The notes under the pieces were generated by a model, which made no database searches, was not told the DNA's origin, and was given only the letters and a program-made list of their open reading frames with translations. A DNA stretch of 33,650 bases, from assembly GCA_022376515.1 (NCBI GenBank), contig WTXI01000365.1, forward strand, positions 1-33,650, given 5' to 3'. Of this stretch, positions 21,838 to 31,849 are shown piece by piece. A program made the translations under genes and the position numbers. Source of the DNA: Lactifluus volemus (Eukaryota; Basidiomycota; Agaricomycetes; Russulales; Russulaceae). Within the stretch, counting starts at the first letter, position 1. Each line of letters opens with the position of its first letter.

Positions 21838-24034
21838 ATGCACCCATCCTCAGATGCCCCCTCCTCCACAAATGGCCATCATCCTACAAACCAATCTCCC
21901 TCATCTCTTTCAATTAACTCCCTCCCAAGGAGTTCTGTTTCATCTGGTACTAAGATACCTTCAATGTCTCCACACACATCTATCTCCATTCCTTTCCCAT
22001 CACCCAAGCCAAGTGTTAGCAACAACAACAACAACAAGATGGTGCTCACTCGATCAGCACCAACAGAACTCTTGGGTGATCCTGCATTGGCACGGCAATT
22101 ACTTAGCCACCCTAATAAACGTAAACGCGATTCCGAAACTCGTGATGGCCTCGATAATTTGGATCTGCGGGAAGCCCAAGAAAAGGTGGAGCAAAAGCGT
22201 GCGAAAATAGCGGCCCGGGTTCCGAGCGCCATGGCTGGAGGCTCCACACCCGCGTTAGCTGCGGTCACGTCTCTCGCTGATCTTTATGCCCAATTACGTC
22301 GTGATAGCAGTGCGACTCGCCAGCAAGACCCGTTGAACGTCCTACCCGTGAAAACTACTCCCAAGGTTGTTTCTAGAAATGGTCGACATCAACCCCAAAA
22401 CACTCCTCGTGGCCACTCTTCTCGCTCCTCTCCAGACCCCATCGCGATGAGCGAGAACGACCAGGAGATCGTCGTGGTGAAGCACGTACGACCAAACGAT
22501 CCTCGCGCTCAAAACGCCATTCGCCCGGAACCACCACCTCAACTTGGCCCTCCTAAGCGATTGCAACCATTGTCACCATTGACTCAGAATGATTCTACAG
22601 CCAAACGAATAGAAATAGGAAAGCTACCAAAAAAATCGCACAAGTCTAAGCCAACGTTTGCTATCGTGGTCCCCTCGCCACCCAAGCGGGTAACGCACGA
22701 ACTTACGCGTCTTAAGGAATACACACCTCCAAGACCAGACGTGTCACGATCACGATCACGAGATCGTGCACCAACCGGCGGCCCCATCGCCCCATATGCT
22801 GATACGTTGGGTGAAATCACAAATGGCAAGGCTCCCAAACATCTCGACCTCCACACTCACACTCCTTCCCCTCCTCCCACGCCTGCAACCCTCACGCGAG
22901 CTGTAGACTCTTCTCTCGATTCGCTTGATATTGATGTCTTCGGTTCTATCCCCCTCCCGTTTGATTTTTCGCTGTCGCACATTTCACATCCAAACCGCGA
23001 TACTATGCATGATGACAATGTCAACAACATGGAGGACGAGGAGAGTTCGCTGTGGTGGTACCACCCCATATTCGAAGCGCGAGCCAAGGCGGATATTAGA
23101 CGCACTCTGCGCGCGTTGCTTCCCGCCGACCCTGCGCAAGATCCGCCCCTGCCAATAGGAGGAGGGAGCGCAGACGGCTGGAGAGCCGAAGTGCGTCCGC
23201 GACAATCTAGAGCGCGAGTGTGGGCAGAGCGACTCGAAGACGCGTTTGGGCCAGGCCCACTCAACCGTGGGTTGGGCCGCAAGCCACGGCGTGTGGCGGT
23301 AAGTGTACATTTCTTCATTTCCCCCACAGAAAAATTCTTCCATTCGCGCTTTTTATAACCTTTTGCCCAAGAGAGCTGACTTTTTTTTTTTCATTAGCGA
23401 CCTGCGGGGGCGGCGCGACGGGCAGGCAGTGAGAGCTCACATTCGAAAAGAGCGGGATCGCGCCCGGTTACGATCGTCATCGCCAATTCGTATCCGCACA
23501 CTCACGGTAGCATTGACCCGCCGTCGAAGCTTCGACCTCTCAAAGACCTCGACGCAAGTCACACCGAGTCGGACGCCGATATGGTGGAAGATATGGTTGT
23601 GGACAAGGACGAGGACGCGAGCGTGAGGGAGAGCAAACAAGCGGCAGCCGCCGCTGAATGGACGGCTGCGCTGCTCCCACTCGTGAAGGGCAAGACGACG
23701 ATGGACGGGGCCAAGATGGCGCTCACGAGCACCGCGCTTAGGGATGTAGAGCGTGCAAACGAGGGAGGTCATTTATCCTCTGGAGTGCTCAAGGTAAGAG
23801 AAAAAAATCCTGTTCAAATCGTGATTTCGACGCTTGGAAGTGCTGACGACAGCAATATGTCAGGAGAGCGCGCTGGCAGACACCGTGCGGAGGCTTGGTG
23901 AGTTGGAGGAAGTCCCGCTAGAAGATGTGTATGAATTGCGCAGGCGCGCACGGACGTTAGCGGAATCATGGCGGAAGACGTTCGGGGATGAGGTCGTTGA
24001 TTTACAACGAGGGGTTTTGTTACTCACATCATAG
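21838..24034 (+). CDS. Basic, low-complexity protein of unknown function
   Basis: Exons 21838-23298, 23398-23793 and 23864-24034 give 675 residues; introns of 99 and 70 nt are GT-AG and phase 0. No domain is recognised. The protein is rich in Ser, Pro and Lys/Arg with likely nuclear-localisation motifs (NKRKRD, KKSHKSKP), a Ser/Arg run (SRSRSRDR) and a more ordered part around SSLWWYHPIFEARAKADIRRTLRALLP. The C-terminus (DTVRRLGELEEVPLEDVYELRRRARTL, read in part) looks helical. A nuclear role is inference. The first 200 bases of exon 1 are CpG-free like the upstream block, and a second ATG (22039), after a run of AAC repeats and in good context, opens MVLTRSAPTE. The true start may be there, or an upstream exon may be missing. 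Confidence 0.6.
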
Positions 24035-24187
24035 ATGGGACTTTTTACACATATACCATGTGTTTCCTTTTTCTGGATCAGAGAAAGTTTTTTTTACGTC
24101 TATAATGATCAATTCTGGATTTCTGGATTTTGGGTACAGTACTTTTTTTTTGGTGAGGGGAAATCAAGCCAACTAAAAAGGAGAGAG

Positions 24188-24191
24188 AAAA
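24188..24191 (-). terminator. RNA polymerase III terminator of the tRNA
   Basis: A TTTT run on the minus strand lies three nucleotides past the tRNA 3' end, the normal place and form of a Pol III terminator. Confidence 0.7.
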
Positions 24192-24193
24192 GT

Positions 24194-24276
24194 AGCAGCA
24201 CCTCGTTTCGATCGAGGGACCTCAGGGTGCCACCAATTATGGGCCCTGCGCGCTATACCAGCTGCGCCATGCTGCT
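24194..24276 (-). tRNA. Initiator tRNA-Met (CAU) with a 9-nt intron
   Basis: The minus strand folds into a complete cloverleaf. The acceptor stem AGCAGCA/TGCTGCT is 7 bp and gives the A1:U72 pair typical of eukaryotic initiators. The D stem is GCGC/GCGC, the anticodon stem CAGGG/CCCTG, the variable loop AGGTC and the T stem CCTCG/CGAGG. The T loop is ATCGAAA, with the A54 of initiators instead of TTC. The anticodon loop begins CCCATAA (anticodon CAT, 24241-24239; C33 as in vertebrate initiators) and is 16 nt long. This implies a 9-nt intron at the usual 37/38 position (about 24237-24229). The mature length without CCA is 74 nt. Confidence 0.93.
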
Positions 24277-25195
24277 TGATAGAATGATGTTTATCTGAAT
24301 GACTAAGGGGTCGTTCAAATCGTAATACTAAGCGAAACCCAAAACAAGCGAATTCCCCTCTTGCGCCGCCGGCTGCGTTATTGTAACTCAAATGACTTAA
24401 CTTACTATTGTACAAGTACTGTAACAATAGAAAACTTGATGTGATGCGTCCCATGGTCGTGATATTTTTTTTTGGTGTGCAAATCGTAAACAAAAAGAAA
24501 AGAAAAAGGGTCCCCGTTGTCCTTTTTGTAATTCAGGTGGAAAATACAGCACCGATTGTATGATCGTCGATCGATTTTTGTTCGAGAACACAGTCTGGGC
24601 TTGTCGTTTGGACCAAAACTCAATATTACTTAGTTACTCAATGTGCCATTATAGGTTTGAGGGTATATCGCCGACCATCTCGCCACGGGACCAAACGTTA
24701 AACGTTAAGCGTTGCCTGACTGATAACAAACTGCCCCAGCCGATCTTGATCAAATTTTGTTTTGTCCCACCATCGAGGTAGAAGGGCCTTTGTCTTTTTT
24801 GTATCGAGACAAAGGAGTCCATTTGTATTCGTATCGTATCGTATGGTTGTATATGTTGTAAAGGAATGAGAGGACCCCAAACCATTTACGACTACCTAAT
24901 GTTGAAAGTATTGAGTATGTGTACAACATGCACGCGTGCCATGTAATGCACCAAAAAGAGAAAACGAGGCAAGAGAGACAAAAAAAAGAGAGGGCAGGGG
25001 GTTCTGGCAGGATGACACACGGAGACAGATATCGAGAGCACGGAAAAGAGTGCAAAAAAGAAAGTTGTCACGATCAGTGAGTGGAACCGAGAGCTCTGAG
25101 TGCAGGAGTAGGTGTGGTGTGGGGAGAGATGGGGTTCTACAGGAATGCTAAATGCTACCGGGGCGTTCCATGACGTATACGGAGACAGAGCGGCG
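24277..25195. other. Intergenic stretch between the tRNA and the cyclin gene
   Basis: This is AT-richer sequence containing the presumed 3' UTR of the cyclin gene. No gene or repeat recognised. Confidence 0.45.
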
Positions 25196-26574
25196 CTACC
25201 GCCGGGTGCGGGTAAACGGGCTCGCCATGCGCAAATCTCCCGTGCCATCCTCGTCTTCATCAAGATCGACGCCTTCCCCATCCGTTGTCGCATCATCACC
25301 GTCATCCCGGCTGTCATCGCCGCTGCACACGCTCCATGTTGGGCGCACCGTCGGTTCGTCGTCCGTGCTTTCGTCACCGCCGCCGTCCGTACTCTCCGTC
25401 TCTGCCTCCGATACGCAAGTCGCGTGTGAACATGCTGAAGCGAGAGACGCGGATGACGCTTGGTGTACGAGTTTTTGGGTCGGCCGCATGTGGGGAGTGC
25501 TGGGACCGTCGCCACTGTAGGCATCCATTGCACCCATCGCGCGGCGGGGAGCCGAAATGATCGGCACAGAGGGATCGGAGGGACGTACGTATGGGAGAGT
25601 GTTTCCTTGGGAGTGGGCGATGAGCCGCCGAGCATAGAATTGCATCTCGTCCGGGGAAATCATGAGGCGAAAGTCGTTGAGGAGGAGGAAATGTAGTTCT
25701 AGTTGATTAAGTTCGGCGTGTGGGAGACCACCGACCTAGAAATCCGGGATCAGCGGAAACGCATTTGATGGGAAGATGGTGATGGACGTACCTTGGCATA
25801 CCGCGAGTTGGTATAAAACACATCAGAGAAGAACTTGGATGCCACGGTTACACCCGCTATGACGAGGCGGTGAATGTTAAAATTGTCGATGATAAAGTCA
25901 CGACCGGTCGTTTCTCTCGAGAGCTTGGCCATGCGATCGAAATAGACGAGAAGGGAGACAAAAACCTCGTTGGTGGTCGGACAATACTTGAGGATGCGGA
26001 GAAGATAGGATTCAAGGGTGATGGACGGTACATTGCGGGCATGAAATGAGAGTGATGGTGGGGAGGTGGTGAGGGATATGCGAGATGCGGTGGTAAGGGT
26101 GGGCCAGATTGAAGTGTGGGAATAACGTTCTAGAGAAGTCCAGCTTGCTTGGGTAGGCAGAGGGGAGGAAGGTGAGGCTGGAGACTTTGGTAGGGCATCG
26201 TTTGCATCAGCGATCTGCTTGAGAAGGGCGGCAAGGAGTCGAAGAAGATCCTGTGATGGGTATTCGTGGATGGAAAAGGTAGATGGGGCGTGAGGTGGGG
26301 GTGATGAGTGTTGAGGGTGGTGATTGGGCGCAACGTGGCGTGGTAGGACGGTTGTGGAAGGAAGGGAGGATGAGGCTGAAGAGGAGGAAGGTGGGAAAGT
26401 AGAGGGAACGGAAGGATGGTGAGGATGGGATGTAGATGATTGGTGTCGTGGAGGGTGAGTGACGGTTGCGGGAGACGGAGCGGATCTCCTGGAGGGATCA
26501 CGCCTCGCGATGGGGGGCGGAGGCGGAGGAGAACCGGGGTAGATGAGTTGTTGAGGATGTTCGAGGGCGAGCAT
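25196..26574 (-). CDS. PHO80-like cyclin
   Basis: Two exons (26574-25792, 25735-25196) joined across a 56-nt intron encode 440 residues. Residues about 1-100 are Pro/Ser/His-rich and probably disordered. The cyclin fold covers about 105-310: NVPSITLESYLLRILKYCPT, then VASKFFSDVFYTNSRYAKVG and the hallmark HAELNQLELHFL of the PHO80/PCL group. The tail is Asp/Glu/Ser/Thr-rich, ending in TRTRR. Family members bind Pho85-type cyclin-dependent kinases and steer them to substrates in phosphate, carbon or cell-cycle control; which branch this one serves cannot be told. The start is the first ATG in the cyclin frame, about 70 nt downstream of a TATA element. The alternative ATG at 26582 is out of frame. 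Confidence 0.9.
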
Positions 26575-26645
26575 GTCGACACTTGTCGAGAGTCGAGAGA
26601 GTGGCTAGACCGATGAAGCGCGCGCGCTCACTATCTGTCTTGGGC

Positions 26646-26651
26646 TATATA
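26646..26651 (-). promoter_or_regulatory. TATA element of the cyclin gene
   Basis: TATATA on the minus strand, about 72-77 nt upstream of the cyclin ATG, a plausible core-promoter position. Confidence 0.45.
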
Positions 26652-28218
26652 CAAACTTGGCTTTTCCTCGAAACAGATTTTTGTTTTTTTGAAAAAAAAA
26701 AAAACAAAAAAAAACAAGAGGGAGACAGAGGGCGTGATACGATATCACCACGTGCTTGATTTCCATCCCATGACAAAGCCGTGTTCGTGGCCCGGGCCTG
26801 CCAGTTCTCCGGCCTCAGGCCAGGCTGTGCATATCAGCGCTCCGCTATCAGATACCCTGCCTCTTCGCACAGCAATAATAGCACTGTCATGCCACTCTTT
26901 CACATACTAACTAATCTCTCACAGGGGTTGCACTGGAAACGAACAAACGTGCGTCCTCGAACGTTATAGTATTTCTCGGTAGCATTTTGCCGCCCGATTC
27001 CTCGCTTGGGTCTTCTCCCCGCATGCATTGCTCACCGGCGTTCGCCACAATCCTCGCTAATGTTCGACCATTGCCTGTTACAAACGCCGGCCTTAGAAAC
27101 GCGAGGCCGCGGCCATCACTTTCATAGGTAGTTTCATGCCCTCGTGCTCATGATTGGTCTGGCAAATTAAATGGAAGTGGCTCTCGCACCCATTTCTATC
27201 ATAGTCTCCTCAGATTGCTACACGTAGCGTCCCACACTGCGACACTATTTCCACCCAATCCCGAGCACTCTGCCTCTCTGCCTTTGGGGGGGCATACCTC
27301 GTGTGCCTGCCACAAGGATTCCCGGTCGATACCCGGTTGAGCCAGTCTTCCCTTCTCGCCATCAACCTAACCAGATACGTTGATGCTCCGGCCGTCTGTG
27401 CTATCCACCCACCGGATGTGCAATTCGTCAAAAGCCATCTTTTTAAATGTTGTGGTTTGGCCCTGTACTGCTACGCCTCTCGGTCACGCCGGCCTCACCG
27501 CTCCACGGACCAGATCTCTCAAACAAAGCGCGGAGTGCTTCGCCGGCTCAAGTCTACGCGGTTCGCTCCTTCCGATTCGTCCCGATGTCGATTGGACAGT
27601 CTCTTGTCTCTGCGAATGGCAAATTGACCGAAGCAAATAAACTCAATTGGAAAATGTCAAGGTGTCTATTACCTTGTCCTCGGTGAAATATATTTTCGGC
27701 CTTGTACAAATACAGAAGATCAATCTGGACACTTTCTTGCATGCACGAAAGACAGGCCTTACTCGCATGCATACCATACTCTGTCCGCAGTCTTGAGTAG
27801 ATCGAATGAACAGAGGAACCGACATTGTGTGATATCATGTGCGTGGCAAGACACGCCTTGCACACGTTCGAGTCGTCCTTTGAATACCTACGCTTAAATC
27901 TTCTTTTGTCAGCCCCGCCTCGGTCGGATGAAGGTTATGTGCGCCGCGGCGATCGACTCGCACCACTAACGCTCCGTCGACGCTGACTTGACAATACGAT
28001 TAGGGTAGCGACACCTACCTCATTGTCAAGTCAACGTGAACATTCCTCTGCGTGCCTTGCGATGCCGCGTCAGTCACATACTTTGCACTGCGTTATACCC
28101 TTTTTTTTTGTCGTTGTTCCTCTAAAGTACATCTTCTCGTGTGGCACTCATGACCATCAAGTTTGTAGAATTCCCGTAATGAACACCTTCCTACTGTAAA
28201 CAGCTACGAGTTTCAATG
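26652..28218. other. Intergenic stretch between the cyclin gene and SPT4
   Basis: A T-rich run followed by an A-rich run near 26680-26716 can pair with each other but is simple sequence. No conserved gene is seen in the remaining 1.5 kb. The frames between 27210 and 27865 overlap on several frames and both strands, have no domain resemblance and are treated as chance. Confidence 0.4.
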
Positions 28219-28226
28219 TATATATA
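28219..28226 (+). promoter_or_regulatory. TATA element of SPT4
   Basis: TATATATA lies about 80 nt upstream of the SPT4 start codon. Confidence 0.5.
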
Positions 28227-28304
28227 GGGACCTCCGAGTTGTGCAACAGCAAAACAGAGTGTTATTACATAATCCTTTTTTCTGACACTGTTCCCCAGCC
28301 AGCC

Positions 28305-28794
28305 ATGGCATCCGCTGCACCCCCAGCTCCCATTCCATCGCAAGCCAGATCAAAGAACCTACGCGCATGTCTTCTCTGTTCCATAATACAAACTCCCATC
28401 GACTTTCGGCGCAACGGCTGTCCCAACTGTGAAGATATCATGCAGGTATGCATCGTTCTCTGATGCCTTGTACGGCACACGCTAACATTAAAAAAAAGAT
28501 GAAAGGCTCGCCGGATCGCATTCAGGCTTGTACGACGACACATTTTGATGGATCCATCGCGGTCACGGATCCGGAGAAGAGCTGGGTGGCACGGTGGCAG
28601 CGAACAAGTGCGCGTTCGCCTTCTTTGTGGTGTCCCTTTTTTACTGACGTGAGGCTTGTTTGTCAATGCTAGATAAATATGTGCGTGGCGTGTATGCGAT
28701 CACCGTGAAGGGTCGCATTCCGGAGGACGTCGAGCAGGAGCTCGAGGCCCAGGGTATCAAGTACCGTCCACGCGACCAGACCGAGGTCGATTGA
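28305..28794 (+). CDS. SPT4: Transcription elongation factor Spt4
   Basis: Exons 28305-28445, 28499-28607 and 28673-28794 encode 123 residues, typical for Spt4 after allowing for a short Ala/Pro-rich N-terminal extension. The zinc finger is C22-x2-C25-x13-C39-x2-C42 (ACLLCSIIQTP ... RRNGCPNCE). The motifs SWVARWQR and KYVRGVYAITVKGRIP are family signatures. Spt4 pairs with Spt5 to form DSIF, which rides on RNA polymerase II in the nucleus and promotes processive elongation. Introns are 53 and 65 nt; the last junction makes the Asn codon in QRTNKYVRG, matching the family. A TATA element lies upstream. It is tail to tail with the lipase gene, 236 nt apart. Confidence 0.96.
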
Positions 28795-29030
28795 CAAGCT
28801 TGCTAATTCCCGGTCATTTTCGGTACCAACCACTTTACTCTTTTCCTTCTATATAGGTACGTCATGACGAATATAGGAATATACATGCAGATAGGTAATT
28901 TACACATGTTTTAGAGCTACACGATGTGCGCACAATTTACTGAACCAGATAACGTGTACGCAGGATGCAAATGGCGGATGTCACCGCCTTCCTTCCGGCT
29001 TCTATGCGTATTATTGATTTAGTGAAGAGT

Positions 29031-31653
29031 TTAGTGAAACTCTTCAATAACCTTGTCATACATATGAGCCATGTGTGAACTACCTCAGCCCGAGTTGGTC
29101 AGCATCCTGTTGGGCGCAGAAATGAAGATAGGCAAGGAAACCGCACCTGATCATGTCACGCGAAAAGATGATCTGCGTGAACACCTTCTCGACATCTAAC
29201 ACCTCAAAGAGACGTACGCTATCCCCCTCCCGCTGTGCGCGTAGCGACTCCATTGGACTATAGCGCCGCTCCGCGGGCGGTGGCGCTGCGTACGATACGT
29301 CGGAGTCACGTACAGCCCACAAGACGCGGCCGGGCGGGTAGAGGCCATGCATAGGCATGTTTGCCTCAAGCGTCTTGCGGATAGACAGGAACTACACCCA
29401 AGTGCATATTCATGAGCACCATGACGGGAAGGAAGTGAGGATGTTGGTGAGGAAAGACACACCCATACGGGATCGTCGCGCGAACCAAAGCCCATTTTGT
29501 GACGGAGGGCGCGGCGGGTGATGCCACTGTAGCCCTCAGGACGGCCGTCTGCTTCGGCCTTACAGAGCCATACGGCGGCACGGGACATGTCGCGCAGGCT
29601 CCCCAGGGATAGGCGGGATACGAGGTCGTGGGAGTAAACAAAAGACGTGATCAGCTTGTTCGAAAGCTCACATAGACGCGGGTCATATGCAGCCCTTAAG
29701 AGAAATACGTCAGCATCGCGTACAGGTGCGGCCAGTATGAAAGGAAGGCTGACTAACGGTGGGGCGAAGCAGTACACGGACACGCGCCTGCCTACAGGAA
29801 GGCCGCTTGAGCGCACAGTAAGGCACGTCTTGGGGTCAGCCCATTTCTGCAGGTAGTTTGATCTTCGATTTAATTACCTCGCTCATTCACGTGCAGACGG
29901 AGGAATAGAACGACACACCAGGCCAAGGACACCCGCAACACCGGCCCCGAGACTATGTCCGCACATCACTAGTCTACAAAAATCAGACTGGTGCCACCTG
30001 TGCGAGAATAAAACAAAGGCTTGCCATAACCCGGGTTCCGAGACAACGCCTCTTCCACAGCAGTGAAGACTGGCCGGCCGCGACCGCCCATCGCGAGAGA
30101 CATTTTGAGGATACCACCGTGGACCAGGTAGCGGTGTTTGTCTTTGAATGATGTGACGGACTTGAAAGAGGAGCTCCGGCTCCGAGTTGTTTGCCGCGAA
30201 CGTGGCACCTGCTGGCTCTCAGTCGGACATGTGCCAGAATTCTCTACCATCTCTGCGTCAGTGTTGGCATCGCTCTCCAAGTGACTGGGACCGCCCACAC
30301 CCTCGAAGATATGGTCGTTCTCTTCTTCTCCTTCGTTGCCGTCGCCGTCGTCGTCCCCGCACGCAGGTTCAAACTCTTCCGGCTCGCATGTAAGGTCGAC
30401 CGCAACCTCGTTGAGAGTCACGGTACCCCGGAATACGAGCACGATCTGCTGTCGGGAGTGGTCGGTGAGCACCCAGAACCGCGGCATGCGTGACTCGTCT
30501 CCGATCACAGCCGTCCACATCCGTTTCGCGCGTGCCACCCCTCGCGTAGTGGCAGGAATATGTCGTGGTCGTGTCGACCGAGGAGCATCGACCACCACGG
30601 GTACTTCCGGTTGGGTGGGTCACCCCGGACTTTCTCCGACTCTTCCACGGCCGCCTCGAGCGTCGCTTTCTCAGTCGACCTGTTGTTCAGCCGAGGATTC
30701 TGGTCGGGCCGCGGGTGTGCCGAAGAAAAGGAGTGAAGCCCCGCCGTATCCTCCAACACACATTCTCGAAAGCCGGCGGAGGTGAACCCAAGGTCGCGGT
30801 TGGACATGTTGTGGCCCTGGCACAATGGGCGATTGAAAGACGAGGCTGGAGGGGACTGATGAGGACATCCGCCCCGCTCAACCGCTCTGTGATGTCGGCG
30901 GTGAGAAGTTGTCCGTTATTACCTGGGAGCATGACATCCCCGGTGATGTTGACGACAGAATTATGTCGTATTCGAGTGTTGGGGTGGCAAATGAGGTCCT
31001 CGCGGGGGATCTCGCTCAAATACATGGACCACTTGGCAACTTGCCAGTCGTACGTGACGCTCTGAAGGGATCCCCAGGCGAATAGGGCGCGGGCGGCCTC
31101 TGTGACGCTAAAGTGTTCCTCAGGGAGTGTTCTCCGAGTTCGGGGTTGTTCCAGTCATTACGCATGAGGTGGATGAACGATGCGATAGAGAAGGAAGCTT
31201 CCTCACCCCCCGGGAAAAGGGAGGAGAGGGCATCGATTGAACTGTACGCTGCGATAAGAGCCGCAGACGTGAGACTCTCTCCGACGGCGATAGACACAAG
31301 GGCGAGCTGCTCCGAAGCTGCAAAGGCAGCATTGGTGAGACGGTTGAGAGCAATACTGGCACCGAGCTTTTCCCCGAGAGCAAGGTCGAAGACCGACCCT
31401 GCGGCACCTACACCAGTCAACGCTACACCGCGGATGGCGCTGAACTGCAGTCAACCCGGAGATGAGAATAAGTGCGAGCTCGGGGATGATGTGGGAATCG
31501 ACGTACGCCCAGCTTTGTGGTGGCTTTGGCTGCAGCAAAGCCAACAGTGCTCGCAGCAGTGGCCGCATCAAGGCCGAATCTCCCATACTTTTCGAGAAAT
31601 GAGTTGACGGTATTCATTGAGAGGACATCCAAGGGATTCAACCCCGGCCATGG
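29031..31653 (-). CDS. Class 3 (DAG-lipase-like) lipase with apparent frameshifts
   Basis: An alpha/beta-hydrolase of the fungal class 3 lipase family. Recognised coding blocks are 31653-31507, 31444-30025, 29968-29919, 29846-29758, 29694-29469, 29391-29147 and 29079-29031. All three catalytic elements are readable: Ser in GHSLGAG, Asp in YSHDLVSRL and the probable His in SSHMAHMYD of the last exon. N-terminal signatures include LDVLSMNTVNSFLEKYGRFG and EQLALVSIAVGESLTS. The long block from 31444 changes frame near 31121-31132, between about 30790 and 30870, near 30665-30682 and near 30531-30545. The net effect is zero, and family motifs continue on both sides of each change. The second change could be a 40-nt intron; the others have no splice signal. 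The 30024-29969 intron would start with GC. The first exon(s) are unresolved and must lie close to, or overlap, the 5' end of GPI3. By family it hydrolyses acylglycerols at membranes. Confidence 0.75.
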
Positions 31654-31849
31654 CTGCGGCTACTTGAGGGACAAGCCCACCTCGTTCGTGGGAAGAGACC
31701 CACATTCAAGTACGAAAACACGAGACTCACAAAGCGCGGACTTGGAGCTCAAGCTAGGTTTACGTGTCTCACCACTGGCACACCTTGAACTTGGGCGTGG
31801 GCCCCAGTCTGAGGCCGACACAAACCATTTGGAACGTGTCGCAAGCCTA
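31654..31849. other. Compact divergent promoter/5' region of lipase and GPI3
   Basis: Only about 200 nt separate the first recognisable lipase exon (minus) from the GPI3 start codon (plus). Unresolved lipase N-terminal coding sequence probably lies here or further right, overlapping GPI3 exons 1-2. No TATA element is evident. Confidence 0.4.

Noticed and set aside
26680..26720. Poly-T followed by poly-A as a hairpin or retroposon tail
   Set aside because: Simple low-complexity sequence, with no target-site duplication or retroposon body next to it.
27310..27340. A tRNA T-arm-like sequence (CCCGGTCGATACCCGG)
   Set aside because: No matching acceptor, D or anticodon stems could be found on either strand.
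27210..27865. Several overlapping frames of 60-108 codons on both strands between the cyclin gene and SPT4
   Set aside because: No domain resemblance, no consistent splice structure, and competing frames on both strands; treated as chance.
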